A stretch of DNA of 64,000 nucleotides from Candidatus Stammera capleta. GTDB lineage: Bacteria > Pseudomonadota > Gammaproteobacteria > Enterobacterales > Enterobacteriaceae. The position numbers were made by a program, and so were the translations under genes. Each line of letters begins with the position of its first letter. The stretch's first letter is position 1. A model generated the notes under the pieces. It was given only the letters and a program-made list of their open reading frames with translations. It was not told the DNA's origin and made no database searches. Below are positions 26,037-39,182 of the stretch, one piece after another. The stretch spans positions 237,996 through 301,995 of the forward strand of contig CP043993.1 in the NCBI GenBank assembly GCA_015140255.1, given 5' to 3'.

Positions 26037-27506
26037 ATGTTATCAATAGGTATTATTAAAGAAAGAAAAAAAAATGAAAATAGAGTATCTTTAGTACCTA
26101 AAGATATTTTAAATTTATTTAAAATAGGTTTTAAAAAAGTTAATGTAGAAAAAAGTGCTGGTTTATTATCTGGTTATAGTGATAATAATTATATTAAGTA
26201 TGGTTCTATAATTAAAAATAAAAATGATATTTGAAATAGTAGTATAATTATATCAATTAATTTTCCTAAATTGAAATATTTATTTTTGTTGAAAAAAAAA
26301 TCTATATTGATATGTTTAGATAATAATTTAAATTATATTAGTAATTTAGATATTTTAAAGAAGAAAAAAATTACTTTAATAATTTTAAATTATACACCTA
26401 GAATTTCTAGATTACAAACTATGGATGTATTAAGTTCTATTTCTTATGTTTCTGGTTATAGATCTGTTATTGAGTCTATATATGAATATAAAAATTTTAT
26501 TAATAATCAAGTTTTTATTTCAGGTAGTATAAATCCTATTAATGTTTTAGTTATTGGTGCTGGTATTTTTGGATTATCTGCTGCTAGTTTATGTAAAAAT
26601 ATAGGTACTAATATATATGTTTATGATATTAATAAAAATGTTAAAGATGAAGTAATAAGTTTAGGAGCTAAATTTATAGATATAGGTAGTAATATTTTAA
26701 GTGATTATTTATTTAAAAAAATTAATAAATTTGATATTATTATTAATTCTATTATTTTTAAAAATAAAAATTTATCTTTAGTATGGAAAAAAAAAATATT
26801 AAATAATATAAAGTATGGTAGTGTAATAGTTAATTTAATAAATTTTAATATTAATAATGACATGTTTTATAAAGAAAAAAAAATATTAAAAATAAATAAT
26901 ATTAAAATTATTAATTGTAATGATTTTTCCAATTTAATGCCTAGATCAATTTCTAAATTATATAGTAATAATATGGTAAATATTTTGTCTTATATAGTAG
27001 ATAAAGAAAAAAATATTTATTTAAATTTAAAAGATATTTTTTTAAAAAATGTATTAATTCTATATAATGGAATAGAAAATAAAAAAAAAAAAATATTAAT
27101 TAAAAAAAAAATTAAAGTTTGTATATATAAGAATAATTTTTATTATTTAAATTTAATTTATAATTTTGTTAATATATTTATATTTTTTTTATTTTATTTT
27201 ATATTGTTATATTTTTTATATCAAAGTTATTTTTTAATTTATTTAAATAATTTATTCATTTTTTTATTTTCATATTTTTTAGGTTATACTAGTATTAATA
27301 AAATTAAAGATTTTTTACATACTCCTTTGATGTCTTTAACTAATTCTATATCTAGTATAGTAATTATAGGTTGTTTATTACAAATTAATGAAAATAATAG
27401 TTTATTAAATGTTTTTTTTTCTTTAGTTACTTTAGGTTTAGTAAATATTAATATATTTTCTGGTTTTTTAATTACTAAACGTATGTTAAAAATTTTTTTT
27501 AATTAG
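26037..27506 (+). CDS. pntA: Proton-translocating NAD(P) transhydrogenase subunit alpha
   Basis: With PntB it couples the proton gradient to NADPH formation from NADH. Encodes 489 residues (510 in E. coli). NAD-binding domain I: KNENRVSLVPKDI, SRLQTMDVLSSISYVSGYRS and VIGAGIFGLSAASLCKNIGT. The C-terminal membrane part keeps LHTPLMSLTNSISSIVIIGC and ends NIFSGFLITKRMLKIF. One UGA Trp occurs near residue 66. It ends in UAG; pntB starts 9 bases later. Confidence 0.96.
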
Positions 27507-27515
27507 GGATTTAAA

Positions 27516-28907
27516 ATGTTGTTAAATATTAATTTGTTTTTTTTATTAAATTTTTTTTCTATATTTTTTTTAGTATTGAGTTTATTATTTTTTTCTCAAA
27601 AAGATAGATATTTATATAGTATATATTTTGGTTTTTTAGGAATATTTTTACCCATTATATATTATATTTTTAATATTAAAAATATGTTTTTGTTTTTATG
27701 TACTTTAATAATAATTTTATTTACTAGTCTAATAGGTTGAATAATTTCTTTAAAAGTTGATATTACACGTGTACCTGAATTAATTACTTTAATGCATAGT
27801 TTTATAGGATGGAATGCTATTATTATAGGATATAATAATATTTTTTTATATAAATTAAATTTAAACAAATTTTATTTACTAGAAATATTTTTTAGTAATT
27901 TTATTGGTACTATTACATTTGTAGGTTCTATTATTTCTTATTTTAAATTAACTAATATTAGTTTTTTAAATAAATTTTCTTTTAAAAAAAGAAATTTTTT
28001 TTTGAGTATTATTTTAATAATTTTTTTATTATATTTTTTTTTAACATATTCTGTACTTAAATATTTAATTTTTATATATTTTTTAATTTTTTTAGTTAGT
28101 TCTTATTTAATTTTTAATATATTAAGTAATTTAGATTCTTCTGATATACCTATAATTATTTCTATGTTAAATGCATATTCTGGTTTATCAGCTGTAATAT
28201 CTGGTTTTATATTAAATAATAATTTATTAATTATAATAGGTTCTTTAGTTAGTTCATCTGGTTTTATATTATCTAAAAAAATGTGTTTATCAATGAATAA
28301 ATCTATTTATCAAATTATTTTCGGAAAAATATTTGTAGATAATTCATATTATAAAGAAAAAATAACTAAGCAAAATATTAATAAATTAAATATTTTAGAT
28401 GTTAAAAATAAAATAAGCATTTTTAAAGAAATTATTATAGTACCTGGTTATGGTATGGCTTTATCTAGATCTCAAAAATTAATTTATGATTTAATTAATA
28501 TATTAATTAATAAGTATTTATTAAAAATAAAATTTATTATACATCCTATAGCAGGTAGATTACCTGGTCATATGAATTTATTGTTAGCTGAAGCTAATAT
28601 AAATTATAAATATATATATTCTTTAGATAAAGTACATGATAATTTTATGAAAGATAAACTAGTATTAGTTATAGGTGCGAATGATATTATTAATCCTAGA
28701 GCTATATTAGATAAAAATTGTGTTTTATATGGTATGCCAATAGTAAAAGTATGAAAATCAAAGTTTGTTATAATTTTTAAGAAAAATATAAATTTATATA
28801 ATACTGGTTTTTCTAAGGTTTATAACCCAATTTTCTTTAAAGAAAATGTTGGTATTTTATTTGGTGATGCTAAATTAAATTTAAAAAAAATATTAAATAT
28901 TATTTAA
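27516..28907 (+). CDS. pntB: NAD(P) transhydrogenase subunit beta
   Basis: Membrane and NADP-binding subunit of transhydrogenase. Encodes 463 residues (462 in E. coli). Membrane region: ITLMHSFIGWNAIIIGY and IISMLNAYSGLSAVISGFIL. NADP-binding domain III: IIVPGYGMALSRSQKLIYDL, HPIAGRLPGHMNLLLAEANI and VIGANDIINPRA. UGA Trp codons flank the middle block. Functional residues look intact, so the complex is probably active and supplies NADPH in a cell with few other sources in view. Confidence 0.96.
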
Positions 28908-28962
28908 ATAGTAATTTAAGTAATTTTTTATAAATATATATTAATTCAAAATTTGAAATTTT

Positions 28963-29385
28963 ATGTTTATTATTGCTTTTGATTTTGGGATGAAAAATAT
29001 AGGAGTTGCTATAGGACAATTTTATACTAAAACTGCTAGTCCTATAATATCTTTAAATGCTAAAAAAGGAGTTCCTAATTGAATGGATATAAAGAAAATT
29101 ATTGATATTTGATTAATTAAAAAAGCAGTTATAGGTTATCCATATAATTTAAATAATGATGGTAAATATAAATTGATTACTTATTATATAGATAAGTTTG
29201 CTTTTTGTTTAATGAATAAATTTAATTTAAAAATTTTTTTTTCTGATGAAAGATTTACTTCTTGTGCAGCTCGTAATTTTATGAATTCTAACTTAAATTT
29301 TTATAATTCTTTTTATTCTAGTTATAATATACATGCTATTTCTGCTGTATTTATTTTAGAAAGATGATTAAAATCTAATTTTTAA
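28963..29385 (+). CDS. ruvX: RuvX/YqgF-family RNase H-fold nuclease
   Basis: YqgF takes part in 16S rRNA maturation and has been proposed as a Holliday-junction resolvase. Encodes 140 residues (138 in E. coli). AFDFGMKNIGVAIGQFYTKT, AVIGYPYNLN, FFSDERFTSCAARNFM and HAISAVFILERW match the family, including the acidic residues of the RNase H fold. Three Trp are UGA. Its last 11 bases overlap the 3' end of rluD on the other strand. Confidence 0.92.
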
Positions 29386-30337
29386 TTTTATCTAATCTAA
29401 ATTTATTAATTAAATTTAACATATCTCGTGGTAAATTAGAATTTATAATAATTTTATTTTTTTTTTTAGGATGTTTAAATTCTAATGAATATGCATGTAG
29501 AGCTTGTCTTTTAAAATTATCAATTTTTTTTTTTATTTTTTTAGAAATATTAATATTTTTAAAGATATTTTTTCTTGTGTATATTTTTTCTCCTATTATC
29601 GGATGTTTAATATAATTCATATGTACTCTAATTTGATGTGTTCTTCCTGTACCTAAATTTATTTTTAATAGTGTACAAAAAGAAAATTTTTCTATTATTT
29701 TAAAATATGTAATAGCTTTTTTACCATATTTATTTATAGACATAATTTTTCTTTGAAATTTATGTCTTAATATAGGTTTGTTAATATATCCATTAGATGC
29801 TAATTTACCTCATACTAAAGATATATATTTTCTTTTAATTTTTCTTTTTTTCATATAAAAAATTAATTTTTCATATGTTTTTATATTTTTAGCTATTATT
29901 AGTAAACCTGTAGTATTTTTATCTAATCTATGTATTATTCCACATCTAGGTACTTTTTTATATGTATCTGGATAATAATACATTAGAGTATTCATCAAAG
30001 TATTATTTATATTTCCAGATCCTGGATGTACAACTATATTATTTTCTTTATTAATTATCAATAGATCTATATCTTCATAAATTTTATGTAATTTTATATT
30101 TTTATTAGATTTATATATAATATTTTTATTAAATTTTTTAATTTTTATTAAATCACCTTTTTTAGTTTTTTTGTGTGGTTTTTTAATAATTCTATTATTT
30201 ATAGAAACTTTATTATTTTTAATAATTTTTTGTATTTTATTTCTCGAAATATTTTTGATTTTTTTTTTTAAAATTATGTCTATTCTTTTATTTGATATTT
30301 TTTTATTAATTTTAAAAGATATATTTTTTTTAATCAT
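29375..30337 (-). CDS. rluD: 23S rRNA pseudouridine synthase RluD
   Basis: RluD makes pseudouridines 1911, 1915 and 1917 in helix 69 of 23S rRNA in E. coli. Encodes 320 residues (326 in E. coli). S4-like N-terminus (RIDIILKKKIKNISRNKIQK), then VVHPGSGNINNTLMNTLMYY, catalytic GIIHRLDKNTTGLLIIAKN, and LGTGRTHQIRVHMNYIKHPI. The HRLDKNTTG form and overall pattern favour RluD over RluC, which is present elsewhere. Convergent overlap of 11 bases with ruvX. Confidence 0.93.
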
Positions 30338-30346
30338 TTTATAAAA

Positions 30347-31747
30347 TTATTTTCCTATACAAAAATTTTTAAATATTTTACGAATAATTTTTTTTGAAGT
30401 AAATTTTTTTTTTCCTAATATTTCATTTAAAAATTTTTGACTATTAAATAAATTGAAATATATTATATCTAAATTAATATTTTTTTTATTAGTATTGTTT
30501 TTTAATATTTTATTAATATTTTTTATTTCTTTAAAAGTTTTTTTAATTAGATTTAAATGTCTTTGTTGTATTAAAAAAATATTTTCTTTATTTAAATTAT
30601 TTATTTTGTTATTTATTTCAGATTTAATTTTATTAATTCCGTATTTTTTTTTTATGGATACATTTATAATTGTATATTTTTTTTTTTTTATAATTTTATA
30701 TTTTTCTTTTGAAATATCTATTTTATTACGTATTAAATATAATATTCTGTTCTTTTTCTTTATTTTTTTATTAATTATTTTATTATATAGATTATAAATA
30801 TTTTTTTCTGAAATATCAAATGCATTTTCTAAAAATAAAATTATTTTAGATTTATTAATTTTATTTCAAGTTTTTTTAATACCTATTTTTTCTATTTTAT
30901 TATTAGTTTTATGTATTCCAGCAGTATCATTTATTTCAATATTGAAATTATTTATATTTATATATTCTTTAATTATATCTGTTGTTGTTCCTGGTATATT
31001 AGTTATTATAGATGATTTTTTATTAGTTAAGAAGTTCATTAAACTAGATTTTCCTACGTTTGGTTTACCAATTATGGTAATACTAATTTTATTATTTATA
31101 AATTTACTTTTATTAGATTTTTTATAAATTTTTTTAATTTTTTTATATATTAAATTATTTTTTTTTTTGATTTTTTTAATTTTTTTAAAATTAATTTCTT
31201 TTTCTGAAAAACTAATTTCTTTTTCTATTTTAAATAGAAAATTTTTAATTAAACTAATAATTTTTTTAATTTTTTTAGAAAAAGATCCTTTTAAAGATTT
31301 TATTGCTGAAAATATGGTATTTTCAGATTTTGCATATATTAAATTATTTATAGTTTCTGCTTGTACTAGATCTATTTTTTTATTTAAGAAAGCTCTTTCA
31401 GTAAATTCTCCTGCTTCAGCAAGTCTAGTATTTTTTATTTTTAAATTAATTATAGATTTTATAATTAATTCAATAATTTTTTGACCTCCATGACACTGAA
31501 GTTCTAAAACATCTTCTCCTGTAAATGAATACGGTGATTTATAATATACAGCAATACCAAAATCTATTATTTTACCTTTTTTGTTTTTAAATGATGTATA
31601 TTTTGCTTGTCTTGATTTTAATTTTATATTTAAAATTTTCTTTGCTATTTTTTTAGTTTTTTTTCCTGATATTCTTATTATACCAATACCTCCATATCCA
31701 ATTGGAGTTGATTGAGCTAATATAGTTTCATAAAAATTTTTTATCAT
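30347..31747 (-). CDS. mnmE: tRNA-modifying GTPase MnmE
   Basis: With MnmG it installs cmnm5U at the wobble position of tRNAs reading two-fold A/G-ending codons. Encodes 466 residues (454 in E. coli). N-terminal domain: ILAQSTPIGYGGIGIIRISG and LQCHGGQKIIELI. G domain: IGKPNVGKSSLMNFL, IPGTTTDI, NDTAGIHKT, and RNKID. It ends with the diagnostic KNFCIGK, whose Cys is needed for modification. UGA Trp at 30866-30868. It lies 18 bases after yidC, in the conserved rpmH-rnpA-yidC-mnmE order. Confidence 0.96.
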
Positions 31748-31764
31748 GTTATTTAATATTATAA

Positions 31765-33144
31765 TTATGGTATATATTTTTGTTGTATAAAAGTAATTAA
31801 ATTATTTGTTGTATAATATATTAATATACCGCTAGGAAAATATATTGATAGTATTGTAAAAATTAATGGTGTAAGAAAAGTATTTTTATTGTGATTTTGT
31901 TTTTGTACTAACATCATTGATAAACCCATAATAATAGGTAAAATATAGTATTTATCATAAGTAGATAAATCTTTAATTCAAAATAAAAATTTTGAGTTTT
32001 TAAATTCTACTGATTGAGAAATAATATTATATATAGATATAAAAATAGGTATTTGTATTAAGATAATTATAAAACCTAATATAGGATTTATTTTATGTTT
32101 TTTATATAAATAAATAATTTTTTTATTTATTTTTTCTTTGTTATTTTTATATTTTATTTTTATTTTTTTAATTTTTGGTTGTATATTTTTAATTTTTGTA
32201 ATTATTTGAGATTGTATTCTACTTAAAGGATAAGTTAATATTTTAAATATTATTGTTATAATAATTATGGAGTAACCAAAATTTTTTACTAATTTATTTA
32301 TATAAATTAATAATTTTAAAATTGGTTTAGAAATAAACGTTAATTTTCCGTAATTTATATTTAAATCTAGATTTTTAGACAAATGATTTAATTTATTTAT
32401 TAAATTAGGTCCTATTCATAATTTAAAATTAATTTTTTTATTTTGGTTTGGTTTTATATTAATATTATTAATATATTTAATTACTATTTTATTATTATTT
32501 TTTTTTATATATAAATTATTAATTGTATTATTTTTTTGAGGTATTAATATAGTTGAAAAGTATTTTTCATATATTGAAGTTCAATTTAAATTAGTTTGAA
32601 ATATTTGAGAATTTTTTATTTCATTAATGGAATATTTATTAAATTTGTTATTTTTATTTAAAAATGAAATATTATTAAGATTTTTTTTAGAACTTTCTTT
32701 GTTTATTAATTTATTATATATTTTGTAATAAATAGTTTTGTTTGTTTTATTTTTAATTTTGAAATATATATTTCATTTATATGAATTTTTATTTAATATA
32801 ATATATTTACTATATTCAATATTATTAATATTATTTTTTCATATTATTTTGATATATTTTTTATTAATGTAGATATTTTTTTTTTTAAAATCTATTTTTT
32901 TTTTTATATTATTATCTATTTTATAAATATTTATATTAATTAAATTATTTATTTTTTTTTTAATATTATTATCTTTATATTTTAATAACTTTATTTTATT
33001 TATATTACCGTTTAATTTATTTATTTTTGATATTAATACATTATTTTTTATATATACAAATTGATTTAAATAATTTATTTTAGCTTGTGTTAGTGTATTT
33101 AATATAATTATTATTAATACAATAATTTTATTTATGAAGTTCAT
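31765..33144 (-). CDS. yidC: Membrane protein insertase YidC
   Basis: Inserts inner-membrane proteins with or without Sec. Encodes 459 residues (548 in E. coli); the periplasmic P1 domain is shortened and diverged. One N-terminal membrane segment, then LWIGPNL (UGA Trp), ISKPILKLLIYINKLVKNFG, YSIIIITIIFKILTYPLSRI, NPILGFIIILIQIPIFISIY and a C-terminal IYFPSGILIYYTTNNLITFI. The conserved Arg of the core (TYPLSRIQ region) is kept. The start overlaps the 3' end of rnpA by 13 bases. Confidence 0.94.
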
Positions 33145-33464
33145 TTTTTTATATTTAAAATTATAGTTTTATTTATAGTATTTTTTTCATATTTTTTTAA
33201 AAAAAAAAAAATATTTTTAATATTTAGTATATTTTTATTTATTATTAATAAATAATCTATGTTTTTTATTTTATATTGTTTTAATCTAAAAGTTTCATAT
33301 ATTATTCTTCTAATTTTGTTTCTTTTTACTGCAAGTTTTATATTTTTTTTTTTAATTATTATTCCTATTCTAGAGTAAGAAAATTTATTATGTTTATTTT
33401 TAATTATTAAATATTTAAATTTTTTTTTTTTATAAAAATAACCATTTAATTTTTTAAGTTTCAT
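33132..33464 (-). CDS. rnpA: RNase P protein component
   Basis: Protein subunit of RNase P, which trims tRNA 5' ends. Encodes 110 residues. The RNA-binding block IGIIIKKKNIKLAVKRNKIR, followed by RIIYETFRLKQ, is diagnostic. I use the ATG at 33464; the N-terminal alignment with relatives would allow a slightly longer protein, but no standard start lies upstream outside rpmH. A UGA at 33141-33143 would be the stop under the standard code; read as Trp, it adds Trp-Thr-Ser before UAA at 33132. Lies between rpmH and yidC, with yidD lost. Confidence 0.9.
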
Positions 33465-33486
33465 TTTTTTGGAAAAAAAAAATTTT

Positions 33487-33621
33487 TTATAAAGATATTT
33501 TTTTTCTACCTTTTTTTCTTTTGTTTGATATAATTTTTCTACCTTTTTTTGTTGACATTCTTTTTCTAAAACCATGAGTACGTTTTTTTTTAATTTTTGA
33601 TGGTTGATATGTTCTTTTCAT
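33487..33621 (-). CDS. rpmH: 50S ribosomal protein L34
   Basis: A 44-residue basic protein (46 in E. coli). [20 protein letters not shown] followed by [10 protein letters not shown] is the diagnostic L34 sequence. It ends in UAA and is 22 bases before the rnpA start. It is divergent from dnaA, the classic arrangement near the chromosomal origin of many bacteria. Confidence 0.96.
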   Translation of the reverse strand: MKRTYQPSKIKKKRTHGFRKRMSTKKGRKIISNKRKKGRKKISL

Positions 33622-33706
33622 ATTTTATATTAATATTTAAAATTTTTATTGTTTATGTATAATAATTATACTATTATATTAATTTATATTAAATGAGGTA
33701 TGTATA
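33622..33706 (+). promoter_or_regulatory. Divergent rpmH/dnaA promoter region
   Basis: This 85-base gap must hold promoters for both rpmH (minus) and dnaA (plus). TATAAT occurs on plus at 33658-33663, and a similar hexamer can be read on minus. A GAGG at 33695-33698 lies 8 bases before the TTG used as the dnaA start. No DnaA box close to the TTATCCACA consensus is visible, so there is no support for an origin here. Confidence 0.4.
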
Positions 33707-35050
33707 TTGTTACAAAAATTATGACAAAAATGTTTAGATAAATTAAAATCTTTTTTATCTAAAAAAAAATTTAATATGTGAATATTACCTTTACAAGTAA
33801 TATTACGTAGTAATTCTATAGATATATATGCTCCTAATTACTTAGTTCTTAACTATGTTAAAATTAATTATTTAGAATATATTAATAATTTTTTTTTAAG
33901 TTTAAATATTGATTTAAATTCAATTAATTTTTTAATTGGTAGTGGATTAAATAAAAAAAATAAACAAAATATTTTATTAAATTTTGGTAATTGTATTTTA
34001 TCTAAAAAATATGTATTTAATAATTTTATTTATAGTAAATCTAATTTATTAGCTTATCGTACTTCACTTAATTCATGTTTTTTTATTCCCAAAAAATGTA
34101 AATTATTATTTTTATATGGTTGTACTGGATTAGGTAAAACTCATTTAATTAATTCTATTGGTAATAAGATTAACGATATATATAAATATGATAAGAAAAT
34201 AGTTTTTTTTGAAACAGAAAAATTTATTAGTAATATAAAAATTTATTCTTTTAAAAATAATATAGAAATTTTTAGAGGTTATTTAAAATCAGCTAATGTA
34301 TTATTAATGGACAATATTCATCATTTAGAAAAAGATAAATTGTCACAAAAAGAATTTATATATATATTAGATTATTTTTTAAACAAAGAATGTATATTAG
34401 TTTTTACTTCATATAAAAATATTTATAATTTAAATTTATATAATAAAATTATTTCTAAAATTTCTTCTGGTTTAATAATTAAAATTAATAATATTGATTA
34501 TAATATTAGATATAAATTTTTATATTTAAATTTTAAAAAAAATAATTTTTTTTTAAGTAATAAAAATATTATTTTTATATCTAAATTAAATATTTTAAAT
34601 GTATACAAATTAAAAGGTATTTTAAAAATATTATTTATTTATAGAGACTATTTGAATTTATCTGATCGTATTAATATTGATTCTATAAAATATATGTTAT
34701 ATAATTATTTTGATTTAGATAAAAATTTTTTTTTAGTTTGTATTATACAAAATATAGTTTCTAATTATTTTAAAATTAGAATTGTTGATTTGTTATCTAA
34801 ATTTCGTTATAAATATTTGATTTATCCTAGACAAATATCTATAGCTATTAGTAGAAAATTAACTAATTTTAGTTTATCTAAGTTAGGTTTTTTTTTTAAG
34901 GTAAATCATTCTACTATAATATATTCTTGTAAAAAAATTAATAAGTTGTGTATTATAAATAATTATATTAAATCTGAATTTAATAATTTAATTAAACTAG
35001 TTTTAATGTCTAAATATGAAATTTTTTATAAAAAAAAAAAAAATATTTAA
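33707..35050 (+). CDS. dnaA: Replication initiator DnaA, diverged AAA+ core
   Basis: DnaA binds the origin and opens it in an ATP-controlled way. Encodes 447 residues (467 in E. coli). Domain I: LWQKCLDKLK and FNMWILPLQV (Trp = UGA). Walker A is GCTGLGKTH at residues 138-146 (usually GGTGLGKTH). Walker B reads LLMDNIHH instead of LLIDDIQ. The arginine-finger stretch (SRFGWGL in E. coli) reads SKISSGL. Sensor II RELEGAL reads YKLKGIL. Domain IV keeps YPRQISIAISRKLTNFSLSK, but DHTT reads NHST. The TTG at 33707 is the only reasonable start, with GAGG before it. The gene overlaps dnaN by 35 bases. Confidence 0.93.
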
Positions 35051-36155
35051 TATTTTAAGTAAATTAAATGCTCATGTTAGTGTTTCTAATAAAAATATTG
35101 TTTTAACTCATGTTTTAATAAAATTAGAAAATTCCATTTTAAGTTTTATAGTTACTGATTTAGATATAGAAATTAATTGTTATGTTAAATTAAGTAAAAA
35201 AAATATTTTTTCTAATGGTTGTTTTACTGTTAGTTTACATAATTTATATGAATTATTTCGTACTTATTCTGAAGATAATTTTATTTTTTTAAATTTGTAT
35301 AAAAATAGGTTAAAAATAATTTATTTAAGAAGTACTTCTTTATTAAATATTTTACCAGTATCTCAATTTCCTATTCTAGATAAAAATTTTTCTTTTTATT
35401 ATAAATTTTCTATTTTAAGTAATATATTAAAAAAAGTAATATTTTCTATATATTTTTCTATAGGTAATCAAGATATATATTATTATTTAAATGGTATGTT
35501 AATAGAGTACGATAGTAAAAACGGTTTTTTTTTTTTTGTTACTACAGATAGTTATCGTATTTCAATTTATAAGTTAATTTCTAAAAATTTTTCTTTATTA
35601 AATAAAAAAAAAGATTTTTCTTTAATTATTTCTCGTAAGTTAGTTATGGAATTATTTAAATTTTTAGATTTATTAGATAATGAACTAGTATATTTTGAAG
35701 TTAGTACTAATATAATAAAAATTTCTTTTAGCAAATATGTTATATATGCAAGTTTAATAAATGGTTCTTTTCCTGATTATAAAAATATTTTTTTATTTGT
35801 TAAAGATTATTTTTTTGTAGATTTAGATTTATTCTTATTTAAGAATGCTTTATTACGTTCTTATATTATAAGTAGTGATATATTAAATTATGTTAATTTA
35901 AATTTTAAAAAAAATTATCTTATATTATCATCTAATGATTCTAATAATAATGAAATAAAAGAAAAAATTTTTATTAACTATAATGGTGATAATATAAATA
36001 TAAATTTGAATATCAGATTTATTTTAGATGTTTTAAATACTATTAAAAATAGTGATAAAATACGTATTTATTTTAAAGATAATAATTCTATTGTAAAAAT
36101 TTTAAATATTAAAAATAAATTTGTTAATTATATGATTATGCCAATTCAATTATAA
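35016..36155 (+). CDS. dnaN: DNA polymerase III beta subunit (sliding clamp)
   Basis: Ring-shaped processivity clamp. Encodes 379 residues (366 in E. coli). MKFFIKKKKIFNILSKLN matches the start; FIVTDLDIEINC, RYYLNGMLFE-type block (YYYLNGMLIEYDS), TTDSYRISIYKL, NGSFPDYKNIF, IRFILDVLNTI and the C-terminal YMIMPIQL (clamp end MPMRL in E. coli) follow. The start lies inside dnaA. A 14-A run just after the start codon is read in frame. recF, which follows dnaN in E. coli, is missing; gyrB starts 19 bases later. Confidence 0.95.
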   Translation: MKFFIKKKKIFNILSKLNAHVSVSNKNIVLTHVLIKLENSILSFIVTDLDIEINCYVKLSKKNIFSNGCFTVSLHNLYELFRTYSEDNFIFLNLYKNRLKIIYLRSTSLLNILPVSQFPILDKNFSFYYKFSILSNILKKVIFSIYFSIGNQDIYYYLNGMLIEYDSKNGFFFFVTTDSYRISIYKLISKNFSLLNKKKDFSLIISRKLVMELFKFLDLLDNELVYFEVSTNIIKISFSKYVIYASLINGSFPDYKNIFLFVKDYFFVDLDLFLFKNALLRSYIISSDILNYVNLNFKKNYLILSSNDSNNNEIKEKIFINYNGDNININLNIRFILDVLNTIKNSDKIRIYFKDNNSIVKILNIKNKFVNYMIMPIQL

Positions 36156-36174
36156 AATGAATATTTAATTTTAA

Positions 36175-38595
<2,421 letters not shown>

Positions 38596-38668
38596 CTCCT
38601 CCGACTGGATTCGAACCAGTGACATACGGATTAACAGTCCGGTGTTCTACCAACTGAACTACAGAGGA
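38596..38668 (-). tRNA. tRNA-Asn (anticodon GUU)
   Basis: On the minus strand the sequence starts TCCTCTGTAGTTCAGTTGGT, has the anticodon loop CUGUUAA, a T arm with GGTTCGAATCC, and an acceptor stem TCCTCTG/CGGAGGA (one T-G pair) with discriminator G. The 3' CCA is not encoded. A consensus promoter lies just upstream. Confidence 0.96.
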
Positions 38669-38678
38669 ATATAGGGAT

Positions 38679-38707
38679 AGTATAATTAAAATGTTTTAAA
38701 ATGTCAA
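38679..38707 (-). promoter_or_regulatory. Sigma-70 promoter for tRNA-Asn
   Basis: On the minus strand, TTGACA (38707-38702) is followed after exactly 17 bases by TATACT (38684-38679), ten bases before the mature tRNA 5' end at 38668. This is a near-perfect consensus in a background where G and C are rare. Confidence 0.75.
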
Positions 38708-38753
38708 AAAATTTTATTTTAGTATATAATATATTTATATTTTGTATTTAATT

Positions 38754-38837
38754 AGTGGGGTGTCTGAGTGGTTTAAAGAGCACGTTTGGAAAATGTGTAT
38801 ACTTAATGTATCAAGGGTTCGAATCCCTTTCCCACTG
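38754..38837 (+). tRNA. tRNA-Ser (anticodon GGA)
   Basis: Acceptor AGTGGGG pairs with TCCCACT, discriminator G. The D arm TGTCTGAGTGGTTTAAAGAG, anticodon stem-loop with UUUGGAAAA, a long variable arm (TGTATACTTAATGTATC) and T arm GGGTTCGAATCCC match class II tRNA-Ser. Anticodon GGA. CCA not encoded. TATAAT at 38725-38730 is a possible -10. Confidence 0.95.
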
Positions 38838-38876
38838 TTTATGTAACTTAAATTTTAATTTGGATTGAGGTTATTT

Positions 38877-39137
38877 ATGATAGTTATACGTTTAGCTCGT
38901 TATGGAAGAAAAAAATTTCCTTTTTACCATATAGTAGTAGCTGATAGACGTAGATTTCGTAATGCTAAATTTATTAAAAAATTAGGTTTTTATAATCCTT
39001 TTGATGTATTTATACCCTATAAAGGTGTATATATAGATATTAATAATATTAATTTATGAATTAAAAAAGGTGCTTATTTATCTAAAAGAGTTTTGAATTT
39101 ATTTAATAAATATAAAAAAATTAATTTTATTAGTTAA
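38877..39137 (+). CDS. rpsP: 30S ribosomal protein S16
   Basis: An 86-residue protein (82 in E. coli). [20 protein letters not shown] followed by [20 protein letters not shown] is diagnostic. One Trp is UGA at 39057-39059. The ATG at 38877 ([10 protein letters not shown]) is preferred over the codons just upstream. It heads rpsP-trmD-rplS, with rimM missing. Confidence 0.96.
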
Positions 39138-39182
39138 TTATTTTACTAATGTGATTTTAAAAATTTACTTATTAATTTAAAT

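Noticed and set aside
33465-33575. Longer rnpA starting at 33575
   Set aside because: That ATG lies inside rpmH in another frame, and the added Lys/Glu-rich residues match nothing in RnpA. The ATG at 33464 is used.
33693-33702. ATG codons at 33693 and 33700 as dnaA starts
   Set aside because: Neither is in the dnaA frame. The in-frame TTG at 33707 with GAGG upstream fits the conserved LWQ start.
33622-33706. oriC between rpmH and dnaA
   Set aside because: Only 85 bases, with no DnaA boxes or repeated elements. Position alone is not enough.
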